A stretch of DNA of 64,000 nucleotides from Actinomadura montaniterrae. Its GTDB lineage: Bacteria; Actinomycetota; Actinomycetes; Streptosporangiales; Streptosporangiaceae. Each line of letters opens with the position of its first letter. The first letter of the stretch is position 1. Shown one piece after another: positions 55,535-64,000 of this stretch. The stretch lies in contig NZ_WBMR01000008.1 of NCBI RefSeq assembly GCF_008923365.1, positions 1 to 64,000 on the forward strand, read 5' to 3'. Position numbers and translations under genes: made by a program. The notes beneath the pieces were generated by a model. The model made no database searches and was not told the DNA's origin. It was given only the letters and a program-made list of their open reading frames with translations.

Positions 55535-58500
55535 TCAGCTCTGCTCCTCCGAGGCCACGGGTTCGGGCGCGGGCTCCGGCTCGGGCTTCGGCGCAGGCTC
55601 GGCCTTGGGCGCGGGTTTGGGCGGAGCCTCGGAGGCGGACTCGGGCTCGGCTCGCGGCTCCGATGCCCCCGCAGACAGGGCCCGTGCCTCCGCAGGCAGG
55701 GCCGGCGCCTCCGCGGGCAGGATCGGTGCCTCCGCGGGCGGGCACCGCGTGCGCCGCGTGCGCCGCGCCTGCCGCGGCGGCCTCGCCCGTCGCGGCGTTC
55801 GCGGTTGCGGTCGCCGCCCGGCACGAGGGTCTCCGCGCGCGCGCCCGGCAGCGCCAGGACGGCGACCAGCAGCACGGCCACACCCTGGATGACAAGCCAC
55901 GTGTGCCGCATCGCCATACCGCGCGTCAGGGTGAACTCGCCGCCGGACGTAGGAACGTCGTAGCCCTGCGCCCAGCCGTCCACGGTCCGCGACTTGAGGC
56001 CGTGGCCGTTCAGCTCCGCCTTCCAGCCGCCGTCCGCAGGTTCGGCGAGCAGCAGTGTGCGCGCGCCGGTACCGGCGGGGATGCGCACCCGCGCATCGAT
56101 CTTGCCGGCGCGCAGCGGTGTGATGGTGGAGCCTTGCAGGAGCATCATGCGGGCGGAGTTCGCCTGCAGCCGCCACACCGCGAACGATCCCGTCCGGCTG
56201 AGGCGCGACAGTTCCGGCGCCGCGTCCAGGACCTTGGTGACCGGGTCGGAACCGGGGCGCGGCACCAGCACGTACTGGACGCCCATACGCGACAGCGCGG
56301 GGCCGTCGTCGCCCTCCCGGTTCGCGGCAAGGCCCGCGACCAGCTCGTCCAGGCGCCGCGCGCCGGGGCCGTCCGCGAAGGTCTCGGCCTCGCCGAGCCT
56401 CGGCCGGTCGCCGCGCAGCAGCGTGTAGGAGACGCGTCCGGACGGGGCGCCGTGCAGGACGAGGGTGCGCGGCCCGCCCGGCGCCTTGACGAACTCGGGG
56501 ACGGTGTCCGTGCCGACCGTGCTGAGCGGCCCGCCCGCGCCCCGCGCTACCCACGCGCCCGCCGCCAGCAGCGGTGCCGTGAGCGCGGCGAGGACGACGA
56601 CCGCGCCGCCCGCCTTGTAGATCAGGTGCTTGCCGGCGAGGACCTCGGTGCCGCGCTGGACGGCGGCGGTCGCGGCCAGCAGCACCCCCGCGCCCGCGAA
56701 GATCAGCGCGACGCCCGGCCAGGCGGGCGCCGCGTCCGCGCCCTTGGTGACGGTCGCGGCGCCGGTGAGGATCGCGACGAGCAGCCCCGCGACGGCGAGC
56801 AGCCAGCCCGCGAGGACGGCGGTGCGGCGGCCGCGCAGCGGCAGCGCGCACACGGCGGCGGCGAACAGCCCGGCGAACGTCCACCACACCGGCGTGCCGG
56901 GGCCGCCCGGGTTCAGGGCGAGCAGCTCGGCGGCCGTCGCGGGGTCGAACGAGCGGTGCAGCCCCGCCTCCAGCAGGAACCGCGACGGGTGCAGCAGGAG
57001 CCCGATCGTCCAGGGGAACAGCAGCAGCGGCGGGACGGCGAGCGCGATGACGAGGTTGCGGCGGTCCTGCCGGCGACGCCGGTCGAACAGCGCCCAGACC
57101 AGGCCGCCGCCGGCCAGCGCGAGCGGCCACGCGAGCGGGACGAAGGCCGTCGCGACGGTCAGCATCAGCGCGACCGCCCAGGCCGCGCGCCCGGCGCGCT
57201 TGCGCAGCGTGGCGGGGTCGGCGGCGAAGCGCGGCAGCCCGTACATGCGGGCGACCTGCACCGCGATCAGCGGGAGCAGGACGAGGACGACCGCGGTGCC
57301 GATCCGCCCGCCAGCGATGGCGCCGGTCGCCGCGGGCAGCAGCGCGTACGCGGCGGCGAACCACACGCGGACGGCGGAGACGGGGATGCGGCGGCCTGCG
57401 GCGGCGCGCGCGCGGCGGCCGGTCCGCGGCGGTTCCAGCACCAGGACGCGGGACGCGCGGTAGGCGGTGAGCCCGGCGAGCGGGACGCTGCCGAGTAGCA
57501 GCACCGCGACCGCCAGCCACGGCTTGCCGAACAGGACCGTCGACAGCAGCGCCAGGAACCCGACGTACGGCGGGCTGCCCGCGCCGGTGCCGAGCCCGGC
57601 CGGGTGGAAGCCCGACAGGTACTGGTCCCACAGGTCGCTCGCGCCGCCCCACGCGGGCACGAGCGCGCCGCCGCCGAGCCGCGTGGCGCCGGTGATCAGC
57701 GACCGCTCCGCCGCGACGGTGACGGCGGCCAGCGCGAGCACCAGCAGCACGCCGGGACGGGCGAGCAGCCGGCGGATCGGGCCCGGCTCGTCGGTGATCT
57801 CGTCCTCGGACTCCCGCTCGTGCTCGTGCGCGGCGAAGAACTCCGAGACCGCCTCGGCGACCCGCCGCAGCACCACCATCCGGGGCTGGAACCGCCGCAC
57901 GCTGCGGTGTACGCGCGCCCGGCCCTCGGCGCGGACGGCGCGCGCCCGCCGCAGCCGGCCCGGATCGCGCAGCACGTCGGCGAGCGCGGCGAGCTCCGCG
58001 CGCGCGGCGGCGGGCCGCTTGGTGATGGTCAGGACGAGCGCGTGCAGCAGCGACGCCCACACGTTGCGGACCAGCGACCGCAGCATGGCGCGGAACGGCT
58101 GGTTCGCCAGCAGCGTCCACAGCGCGTTGCGGCGGTCGCGGCGGAGCGGATGCTCCGACGTCATCCCGATCTCGCGGAGCCCCCGCCGCGCCGCCTCGGC
58201 GTGGTACACGACGGCGTCGGTCGCGACGACGACCCGGTGCCCGGCCGCGTGGACCCGCCAGCAGAAGTCCAGGTCGTCGCGGAAGATGCCGTACTCGACG
58301 TCGAAGCCGCCGAGCCGGTCCCACACGTCGCGCCGCACCAGCATCCCGGCGCTGGACACCGCGAGCACGTCGCGGACGCCGTCGTGCTGGCCCTGGTCGA
58401 ACTCGCGGCGGTCGACGCCGGTCCAGCGGCGCCCGGCGGCGTCGACGGACGTCCCGGCCTCGCGCAGCACCCGCCGGTCGGCGAAGTCGCGGATCTTGGG

Positions 58501-58902
58501 GCCGAGGACGGCGATGCCCGGGTCGGACTCGGCGGTCCGCAGCAGGTGGCCGAGGGCGTCGTGGTCGGGCACGGAGTCGTCGTGCAGCAGCCAGATCCAC
58601 TCGGTCCTCGGGGTGCCCGGCTCGTCGTCGGGGACGGGTGCGGACGCGGCGTCCTGGCGCAGCGCCTCCGCGACGGCCTCGCCGTAGCCGGTGGTGCGGG
58701 GCAGCGTGAGGACGTCGTGCCCGCCGATCACCTCGGCGAGGACGGCGGGGCCGCGGTCGCGGCTCCCGGTGTCCACGGTCACGAGGCGCTGCACGGGCCG
58801 CGCCTGCGTCAGCAGCGCCTTGAGCGCCTCGGGCAGCCAGCGCGCGCCGTCGTGGGCGACGAGGACCGCCGTGACGACATGGCGATCGAGTGTGGGGGCC
58901 AA
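55535..58902 (-). CDS. Large membrane glycosyltransferase (GT2 plus multi-helix domain), with probable frameshift near its 3' end
   Basis: A protein of about 1,120 residues. The N-terminal GT2 domain (about 1-300) has HVVTAVLVAHDGARWLPEALKALL, LLHDDSVPD, FRDDLDFCWRVHAAGHRVVV. A block of 12 or more membrane helices and an external loop (about 390-1030) follows. The body is read in the frame of the start. After LALPGARAETLVPGGDRN (near 55800) that frame gives an Arg/Cys-rich string. Another frame gives a Pro/Glu tail with 7-residue repeats (ILPAEAP) ending in EEQS at 55535. The interval is not a multiple of three, so an indel at 55745-55830 is likely. No good ribosome-binding site marks the start; TTG 58902 is a guess. 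Likely role: envelope or arabinogalactan-like polymer glycosylation. Confidence 0.82.
55665..55748. repeat. Four 21-bp tandem repeats in the glycosyltransferase tail
   Basis: Units from 55665, 55686, 55707 and 55728 follow GCCTCCGCGGGCAGG plus six variable bases. On the minus strand they encode the seven-residue PAEAP-type repeats of the tail. A shorter 9-bp repeat (GCGTGCGCC) lies just beyond at 55748-55765, where the reading frame is lost. Confidence 0.85.
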
Positions 58903-58950
58903 GGATCGCTCGATCTGTGGGACGACGGGTTGTTCCCTGCTGGAAATGCA

Positions 58951-58984
58951 GCAGCCGTGCCGACCATCAGATCGGCACGGCTGC
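58951..58984 (-). terminator. Strong hairpin downstream of whiB
   Basis: GCAGCCGTGCCGA (58951-58963) and its exact complement (58972-58984) enclose 8 bases. On the minus strand ATTTCC follows. It lies between whiB and the glycosyltransferase gene and would end the whiB transcript. Confidence 0.75.
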
Positions 58985-59097
58985 TTACTGTACGCGTGGC
59001 TTCGCTGTATTTCCTGCAATCCCGGCCCAAGGGGCTCGCCTGGCGGCTCGCCCCTTGACCAGGCTTGGGCGAGCGCGACCTCGCTTCGCGAGCTTCC

Positions 59098-59133
59098 CGG
59101 TGGGGGCTCGCCTCCGGCATCGCCCCCACCGGT
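59098..59133. repeat. 11-bp inverted repeat in the whiB-glycosyltransferase gap
   Basis: CCGGTGGGGGC (59098-59108) pairs with GCCCCCACCGG (59123-59133) around a 14-base loop. A related arrangement, AAGGGGC...GCCCCTT with GCTCGCC repeats, lies at about 59029-59056. Both contain GGCTCGCCT-like cores, so they may be members of one repeat family. Confidence 0.7.
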
Positions 59134-59176
59134 CAGATAACGCGCTCGCGCGGCGGCTCGGCACGTTGGGCGGGAA

Positions 59177-59440
59177 CTAGACGGCTTGGCGCTTCAGCTT
59201 GCGGCGTTCGCGTTCGGACAGTCCCCCCCAAATACCGAAACGTTCATCGTGCTGCAGCGCGTACTCCAAGCACTCCGTCCGCACCTCGCATGCCCGGCAC
59301 ACCTTCTTGGCCTCGCGAGTGGAGCCGCCCTTCTCCGGAAAAAACGCCTCCGGGTCCGTCTGCGCGCACAGTGCGCGCTCCTGCCAGCCCATCTCTTCGC
59401 CGTCTGTGCCGTGCGCCAGCGGGATGACGACCTCGCTCAC
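59177..59440 (-). CDS. whiB: WhiB-family iron-sulphur transcription factor (WhiB/WhiB2/WhmD)
   Basis: An 87-residue developmental regulator. Four cysteines at 25, 48, 51 and 57 (ALCAQTD, VCRACEVRTEC) bind a [4Fe-4S] cluster. GIWGG at 69-73 is the sigma-factor contact turn, and the basic ERERRKLKRQAV end binds DNA. The stretch WQERALCAQTDPEAFFPEKGGSTREAKKVC is that of Streptomyces WhiB and mycobacterial WhiB2/WhmD, which work with WhiA in septation. GTG 59440 has GGAGG six bases upstream. The promoter is visible at 59527-59556, with a palindrome over its -10. The neighbourhood (glycosyltransferase/DUF5719 and cofD) matches the orthologous locus. Confidence 0.96.
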   Translation of the reverse strand: MSEVVIPLAHGTDGEEMGWQERALCAQTDPEAFFPEKGGSTREAKKVCRACEVRTECLEYALQHDERFGIWGGLSERERRKLKRQAV

Positions 59441-59526
59441 AGCGCACCTCCTGCCCGTGGAACCCCCTGGTCAATGCCGTCCTCAAGATCTCTCCCCCGG
59501 GAAGGCATTGAAACTACACCGACGAA

Positions 59527-59556
59527 ATTACACGCGTGTAGCGCCCGCCCCGTCAA
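59527..59556 (-). promoter_or_regulatory. whiB promoter with overlapping palindrome
   Basis: On the minus strand, TTGACG (59556-59551) and TGTAAT (59532-59527) are separated by 18 bases, a good match to a housekeeping actinomycete promoter. TACACGCGTGTA, a perfect 12-bp palindrome (59529-59540), overlaps the -10 box and could be a repressor or developmental regulator site. The predicted transcript leader is about 80 bases. Confidence 0.7.
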
Positions 59557-59674
59557 GCGGAACGAGTTTCCAGGGCGACATAGCGGGTTATGTGGTGAAC
59601 CCCTCGCCGACCCTCAGATGAAGATCAGTTAATCGGCGGGTCAGCGCGGCGGATCGCCGCGCGACCGGCGCCGG

Positions 59675-60634
59675 TCACTGCGGCGGCGGGGGCCGGTTGT
59701 CGCGGTACCAGTCGCCGCCCTCGTCGGGCCGCTGCTCGCCCTGCGGCTGCCCCGGGTGGGTGCCCTGCGGGCCCTGCTGCCCCGCGCCCTCCTGGCCGGA
59801 CCCGCCGTAGGCGCGGGTCCACTCGCCCATCTCCTCCTGCTGGTCGGCGGCCTGCTGCGGCTGCTCGCCGCCCTGCGGCTGCCCCGGCTGCTGCGCCTGC
59901 GGCTGGCCGGGCTGCGCCTGCCCGGGCTGGCCGTACTGCTGGTACTGCTGCTGGCCGTACTGCTGCTGCCCGTACTGCTGGCCGTACTGCTGCTGCGCGG
60001 CCTGCTGGCCCTCGGCACCCGGCTGGCCGTACTGCTGGCCCTCGGCACCCGGCTGGCCGTACTGCTGGCCCTCGGCGCCCGGCTGGCCGTACTGCTGGTA
60101 CTGCTGGTAGGGCTGCTGGCCGTAGCCCTGCTGCCCGTACTGCTGCTGCCCCTGCTGGTAGCCGAAGTCGGGGTAGCCCTGCTGCATCTGCGGCTGCGGG
60201 CGGGCCGGCTGCATGCCCTGGAAGACGGTGAAGACGAACCAGGCGCCGACGCCGATCACGGCGATCTTGCCGCCGCCGGCGAGGAACACCGCGAGCTTGC
60301 TGAGTGCGCTCGCGCCGTCGGCGGCCATCGCGCTCAGCCAGGAGATGACGGCGAACAGGGCGGTGACGCCGAGCACGCCGAGCCCGCCCATGGTGATGGT
60401 GCGCGCCTGCGGGGTCGCGGCGCCCCACGTCGTCAGCAGCACCGCGAGGACGACCAGCCCGACACAGACGATCTGCGTGAACAGGGTGTCCTGGGCGGCC
60501 GCGAGCGCACGGTAGGTGAAGGCACCGCCGCCGCCGAGCAGCAGGATGATGCCCGCGAGCAATTGGACGCCCGCGGAGGCGAGCAGTACCCAGGCGGCCG
60601 GTTCGCGCAGGCGCTGGACGGCTTCCTTGTTCAC
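59675..60634 (-). CDS. Membrane protein with Gln/Tyr/Gly-rich low-complexity tail
   Basis: A 319-residue protein. Four membrane segments (about residues 15-170: AWVLLASAGVQLLAGIILLL, LFTQIVCVGLVVLAVLLTTW, ITMGGLGVLGVTALFAVISW, KIAVIGVGAWFVFTVFQGM) are followed by about 150 residues dominated by Gln, Tyr, Gly and Pro. These include three QYGQPGAEGQ repeats coded by 30-bp DNA repeats (about 60000-60090). The tail ends in an acidic patch and RPPPPQ. GTG 60634 has GGAG eight bases upstream. The membrane part is of a type frequent beside whiB and cofD in actinomycetes. Function unknown; the tail is compositionally prion-like. Confidence 0.8.
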   Translation of the reverse strand: MNKEAVQRLREPAAWVLLASAGVQLLAGIILLLGGGGAFTYRALAAAQDTLFTQIVCVGLVVLAVLLTTWGAATPQARTITMGGLGVLGVTALFAVISWLSAMAADGASALSKLAVFLAGGGKIAVIGVGAWFVFTVFQGMQPARPQPQMQQGYPDFGYQQGQQQYGQQGYGQQPYQQYQQYGQPGAEGQQYGQPGAEGQQYGQPGAEGQQAAQQQYGQQYGQQQYGQQQYQQYGQPGQAQPGQPQAQQPGQPQGGEQPQQAADQQEEMGEWTRAYGGSGQEGAGQQGPQGTHPGQPQGEQRPDEGGDWYRDNRPPPPQ

Positions 60635-60806
60635 GGTGACTTCTCCAGACCGAGGCAATCGGATGACACGCAAAGCTTTGCACATCCCGCCCGGCCCCGT
60701 CTCTGTCCCCCGCGGCACGCCAAACCGCTAGAAAGGCGCGGTTCGCGGACGCGAAACGCGCACTGCGCGTCGAGAGCCGCCCATCCGGCGCCCTAGGCTG
60801 ATCGGC

Positions 60807-61757
60807 ATGAGGATCGTGGCGCTGGCGGGCGGCATCGGGGGCGCCCGCTTCCTGCGCGGGCTCCAGGCCGCCGCCCCCGAGGCGGAGATCACCGTCGTCG
60901 GCAACACCGGGGACGACATCTCCCTGTTCGGGCTGCGCGTCTGTCCCGACCTGGACACCGTGATGTACACCCTCGGCGGCGGGATCAACGAGGAGCAGGG
61001 CTGGGGGCGGACGGACGAGACGTTCACCGTCAAGGAGGAGCTCGCCGCCTACGGCGTCGGGCCCGGCTGGTTCGGGCTCGGCGACCGCGACTTCGCCACC
61101 CACATCGTCCGGACGCAGATGCTCGCGGCCGGGTACAAGCTGTCGTCGGTGACGGAGGCGCTGTGCGACCGGTGGAAGCCGGGCGTGCGGCTGATCCCGA
61201 TGACCGACGACCAGGTCGAGACGCACGTGGTGGTCGACGACCCGGAGCACGGCCGGCGGGCGATCCACTTCCAGGAGTGGTGGGTGCGGCTGCGCGCGTC
61301 GCTGCCGGCGCTGTCGATCGCGCCGGTCGGCGCCGACGAGGCGAAGCCCGCGCCGGGCGTGCTGAAGGCGATCGAGGAGGCGGACGTGGTGCTGTTCCCG
61401 CCGTCCAACCCGGTCGTCAGCATCGGGACGATCCTGGCGATCCCCGGCATCCGGGAGGCGGTCGCGGCGAACACCGTGGTCGGCGTGTCGCCGATCATCG
61501 GCGGCGCCCCGGTGCGCGGGATGGCGGACGCGTGCCTGACCGCGATCGGGGTGGAGACGTCGGCGAAGGCGGTGGCCGAGCACTACGGGCTCGGGCTGCT
61601 GGACGGCTGGCTGGTCGACGAGGCGGACGGCGACGTGCGGGTCGAGGGCATCGAGGTGCGGTCCCGCCCGCTGCTGATGAGCGACCCGGAGGCGACGGCG
61701 GCGATCGCGCGCGCGGCGCTCGACCTGGCCCTGGAGCTGAAGAAGGAAGCACCGTGA
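60807..61757 (+). CDS. cofD: 2-phospho-L-lactate/phosphoenolpyruvate transferase (F420 synthesis)
   Basis: A 316-residue enzyme (FbiA in mycobacteria) that joins the deazaflavin Fo to a phospholactyl or phosphoenolpyruvyl group, giving (dehydro-)F420-0. Motifs are [85 protein letters not shown] and [14 protein letters not shown]. No ribosome-binding site precedes ATG 60807, but TAGGCT at 60794-60799 is placed for a leaderless transcript. A 4-bp overlap couples it to fbiB. Confidence 0.95.
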   Translation: MRIVALAGGIGGARFLRGLQAAAPEAEITVVGNTGDDISLFGLRVCPDLDTVMYTLGGGINEEQGWGRTDETFTVKEELAAYGVGPGWFGLGDRDFATHIVRTQMLAAGYKLSSVTEALCDRWKPGVRLIPMTDDQVETHVVVDDPEHGRRAIHFQEWWVRLRASLPALSIAPVGADEAKPAPGVLKAIEEADVVLFPPSNPVVSIGTILAIPGIREAVAANTVVGVSPIIGGAPVRGMADACLTAIGVETSAKAVAEHYGLGLLDGWLVDEADGDVRVEGIEVRSRPLLMSDPEATAAIARAALDLALELKKEAP

Positions 61758-63040
61758 ACCTGCAGGTGTTCGGCGTTCCCGGGCTGCCGGAGGTCGGCGA
61801 GGGCGACGACATCGCCGCGCTCGTCCCGGCGGACCTGGTCGAGGACGGGGACGTGCTGGTCGTCACGTCCAAGATCGTGAGCAAGGCGGAGGGCCGGGTC
61901 CTGGTCGCGGACGACCGGGAGAAGGCGATCGACGCCGAGACGGTGCGGGTGGTGGCGCGGCGCAGGCACGCGCGCGGCGAGACCCGGATCGTGGAGACGC
62001 GGCAGGGGCTGGTGCTGGCGGCGGCGGGGGTGGACGCGTCCAACACCGCGCCCGGCACCGTGCTGCTGCTGCCGGAGGACTCCGACGCCTCCGCGCGCCG
62101 CATCCGCGCGGGCGTGCGGGAGCGCACGGGCAGGGACGTCGCGGTCATCGTTTCGGACACGCTCGGACGGCCGTGGCGCAACGGGCTGACGGACGCGGCG
62201 ATCGGCGTGGCGGGCCTCGCGCCGCTCAGCGACCTGCGCGGTAGCGACGACAAGTACGGCAACCGCCTCGAAGCCACCATCACGGCGGTCGCGGACGAGA
62301 TCGCGGCGGCGGCCGAGCTGGTGAAGGGCAAGCTCGACGGGGTGCCGATCGCGGTGGTGCGCGGGCTGTCCCACCTGGTCACGGCCGATGACGGGCCGGG
62401 GGCGCGGCAGCTCGTCCGGCCGCCCGCCGAGGACATGTTCCGGTACGGGTCGGCGGACGTGCTGCACGCGCGCCGCACCATCCGCGAGTTCACGGAGGAC
62501 CCGGTCGACCCGGAGGCGGTGCGCCGCGCGGTCGCCGCCGCGATCACCGCGCCGGCGCCGCACCACACGACGCCGTGGCGGTTCGTCCTGCTGGAGTCCG
62601 CGGAGTCCCGGACCCGGCTGCTGGACGCGATGCGCGACGCGTGGGAGGGCGACCTGCGCCGCGACGGCTTCTCCGAGGAGTCGATCGCCAAGCGGCTGCG
62701 GCGCGGCGACGTGCTGCGCCGCGCGCCGTACCTGGTCGTCCCGTGCCTGGTCATGGACGGTTCGCACGACTACCCGGACGCGCGCCGCGCGACCGCCGAG
62801 CGCGAGATGTTCGTCGTCGCGACCGGCGCGGGCGTGGAGAACCTGCTGGTCGCGCTGGCGGTGGAGGGGCTCGGGTCGTGCTGGGTGTCCAGCACGATGT
62901 TCTGCCGCGACGTCGTCCGCGAGGCCCTGGACCTGCCCGACGAGTGGGACCCGATGGGCGCCGTCGGCGTCGGCCATCCGGCCGCCCCGCCCCGCGACCG
63001 CCCGCCGCGGACCCCCGACGCGTTCATCGAGGTCCGCTGA
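61754..63040 (+). CDS. fbiB: Bifunctional F420-0:gamma-glutamyl ligase / dehydro-F420-0 reductase
   Basis: A 428-residue two-domain enzyme. The N-terminal CofE domain (about 1-240; [58 protein letters not shown]) adds glutamates to F420-0. The C-terminal nitroreductase-fold domain (about 250-428; [63 protein letters not shown]) binds FMN and F420 and reduces dehydro-F420-0. This fusion is the actinobacterial FbiB form. The GTG start overlaps the cofD stop by 4 bp. It converges on the solute-binding protein gene with 11 bp between. Confidence 0.96.
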   Translation: MNLQVFGVPGLPEVGEGDDIAALVPADLVEDGDVLVVTSKIVSKAEGRVLVADDREKAIDAETVRVVARRRHARGETRIVETRQGLVLAAAGVDASNTAPGTVLLLPEDSDASARRIRAGVRERTGRDVAVIVSDTLGRPWRNGLTDAAIGVAGLAPLSDLRGSDDKYGNRLEATITAVADEIAAAAELVKGKLDGVPIAVVRGLSHLVTADDGPGARQLVRPPAEDMFRYGSADVLHARRTIREFTEDPVDPEAVRRAVAAAITAPAPHHTTPWRFVLLESAESRTRLLDAMRDAWEGDLRRDGFSEESIAKRLRRGDVLRRAPYLVVPCLVMDGSHDYPDARRATAEREMFVVATGAGVENLLVALAVEGLGSCWVSSTMFCRDVVREALDLPDEWDPMGAVGVGHPAAPPRDRPPRTPDAFIEVR

Positions 63041-63051
63041 CACGCCACGGC

Positions 63052-64000
63052 TCAGCGTTTCCAGGAGGAGAGGGCCTCGGCCAGCTCCTTGGAGGTGGGA
63101 AAGCGGAGGGCGCGGGGCGGGGTCGCGGAGAGGCCGTGGTCGCGGGCGTAGGCGTCGCCGAACGTGCCGTCGGGCGCGCGGAACCCGGCCTGCTGGAGCG
63201 CGTCGCGCGCGGACCGGGCGCCGAGCGCGTCGCCGAACGCGGCCGCCGCGTCGCGGTGCCGCCGGTCCCGGGCGGTGACGGCGTACGGGTGGTCGAGCAT
63301 GAGCGTGCCCTCGTCCGGGACGATCGGCGTCACCGGGTTGGGGCGGTGCGCGTCGTTGTAGGCGACGGCGGCCTGCTCGGTGGTGACGACGAGGGACCGG
63401 TCGAGGCGCCCGGCGGTGGTGAGCCCGGTGAGGACGGCGGCCGATCCGCCGGACGCGTCGTCCGCCGGTGACGGCGCGGACGCGCGCAGGGCCGCGGCGA
63501 CGTCGCCGGTCTTCCCACCCGTCTGCTCGACGGCGAGCATCGCGACCGCCCCGCTGATGCCGACCGCGGGGTCGGCGGCCCTGCGGGCGAGGCCCATGGC
63601 GTCCGTCTTGTCCTTGAACAGCAGTTTCCAGCTCATGGCGACGCGGTCGGCGGCGAACTCCTCCGCCACCGGGCGGGTCATGGCGAGCACCACGGGCGTC
63701 TCGGCGAGCGACGTCCCGCCCGAGGGGACGTCCTCGCCGCCCGCGTCGCGGACGATGCCGAGCCACACCGACGACTCCGGCACCCACGCGTCCGCGCGCC
63801 GCCGCAGCTCAGGCCGGCGGGCGAACTCGGCGGGCGCGACGGCCGTGACGCGCGCGCGGACGCACCGCCCGCCGACGCGGTGCTCCTCCACGTTGAACCG
63901 GGACGCGACGTCGCGCAGCGCCGGCGCGATCTCCGGCTGCGCGGCGACGGAGACGCGAACGATCCCGCCCGCGCACGACGACGGCCCCGGCAGCAGCCCG
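63052..64000 (-). CDS. Extracellular solute-binding-type protein, 5' end outside the window
   Basis: At least 315 residues. The frame is open from the window edge (codons from 63999) to the stop at 63052, so GTG 63891 is not the true start. The visible sequence includes CAGGIVRVSVAAQPEIAPALRDVASRFN, then RCVRARVTAVAPAEFARRPELRRRADAWVPESSVWLGIV and VVLAMTRPVAEEF. It ends in AAFGDALGARSARDALQQAGFRAPDGTFGDAYARDHGLS. This is the pattern of actinobacterial substrate-binding domains that are often joined to a VWA domain; here the gene stops after the binding domain. A cysteine just inside the window could belong to a lipobox, but the context PSSC is poor. Ligand unknown. Confidence 0.8.
   Translation of the reverse strand, partial: GLLPGPSSCAGGIVRVSVAAQPEIAPALRDVASRFNVEEHRVGGRCVRARVTAVAPAEFARRPELRRRADAWVPESSVWLGIVRDAGGEDVPSGGTSLAETPVVLAMTRPVAEEFAADRVAMSWKLLFKDKTDAMGLARRAADPAVGISGAVAMLAVEQTGGKTGDVAAALRASAPSPADDASGGSAAVLTGLTTAGRLDRSLVVTTEQAAVAYNDAHRPNPVTPIVPDEGTLMLDHPYAVTARDRRHRDAAAAFGDALGARSARDALQQAGFRAPDGTFGDAYARDHGLSATPPRALRFPTSKELAEALSSWKR

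Noticed and set aside
53836..57498. 1,220-codon plus-strand open frame
   Set aside because: Low-complexity antisense shadow of DUF5719 and the glycosyltransferase gene; it has no recognisable domain.
59527..59540. BldD site over the whiB promoter
   Set aside because: The palindrome has an even centre (TACACG/CGTGTA) and does not fit the odd-centred BldD consensus as I know it; reported only as an unassigned palindrome.

Overview
The window is about 72-74% G+C with near-saturated GC at third codon positions, many GTG starts and 1-8 bp overlaps between co-transcribed genes. Its gene content (MtrAB-LpqB, WhiB, SecA with long HPF, coenzyme F420 synthesis genes, DasR-like GntR regulator, HGxxW and DUF3499/DUF5719 families) marks a high-GC actinomycete. 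I infer a spore- or mycelium-forming member of the Streptosporangiales/Thermomonosporaceae (Actinomadura-like) from the pattern; no rRNA is present to test this. I found no rRNA, tRNA, CRISPR array, transposase or prophage. This is a core, syntenic stretch rather than an island.

Layout. (1) 0.4-5.1 kb, plus strand: a class A penicillin-binding protein, a family 3 glycoside hydrolase lipoprotein of NagZ type and a small lipoprotein. (2) 5.3-14.6 kb: an apparently complete N-acetylglucosamine uptake and catabolism locus. A leftward seven-gene operon (nagA, SIS-domain deaminase-like protein, EIIB, EIIA, HAD phosphatase, HPr, EI) faces a rightward EIIC; a DasR-like repressor and a second EIIC follow. 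Two long palindromes built on the DasR half-site TGGTCTAG sit before the first divergent pair and before dasR. (3) 15.0-23.7 kb: Rv3235-like protein, secA, HGxxW membrane protein, winged-helix glycosylase-like protein, LuxR response regulator, long HPF and ComF. (4) 23.8-28.1 kb leftward: mtrA-mtrB-lpqB. Divergent from it at 28.5-33.9 kb is a tightly coupled MoxR/DUF58 operon, followed by SpoIIM-like, RDD and GH5 genes. (5) 37.9-41.6 kb: accessory-looking metallo-hydrolase/HxlR, MFS and LysR genes. (6) 41.6-45.6 kb: two different adenosylhomocysteinase-type genes in tandem and a MerR regulator. (7) 45.6-54.1 kb: a membrane protein, a NarL-type two-component pair, a cation efflux protein, a phosphosugar isomerase, Trm112-like, ManB, DUF3499 and a zincin-like protein. 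(8) 54.1-63.0 kb: DUF5719, a large membrane glycosyltransferase, whiB, a Gln/Tyr-rich membrane protein, and cofD plus two-domain fbiB for F420. A truncated solute-binding protein closes the window.

The genes fit together around the envelope: wall synthesis and recycling at the left feed amino sugars that the PTS/DasR locus takes up and senses. MtrAB, SecA, ManB, the glycosyltransferase and WhiB belong to envelope growth and development.

Two sequence-level oddities matter to an annotator. A 22-base G run lies at the 5' end of the winged-helix gene. The glycosyltransferase C-terminal tail is in a different frame from its body, so an uncorrected reading fuses it to DUF5719. Short GC-rich tandem repeats (11-21 bp units) recur in intergenic spacers and at gene ends throughout.
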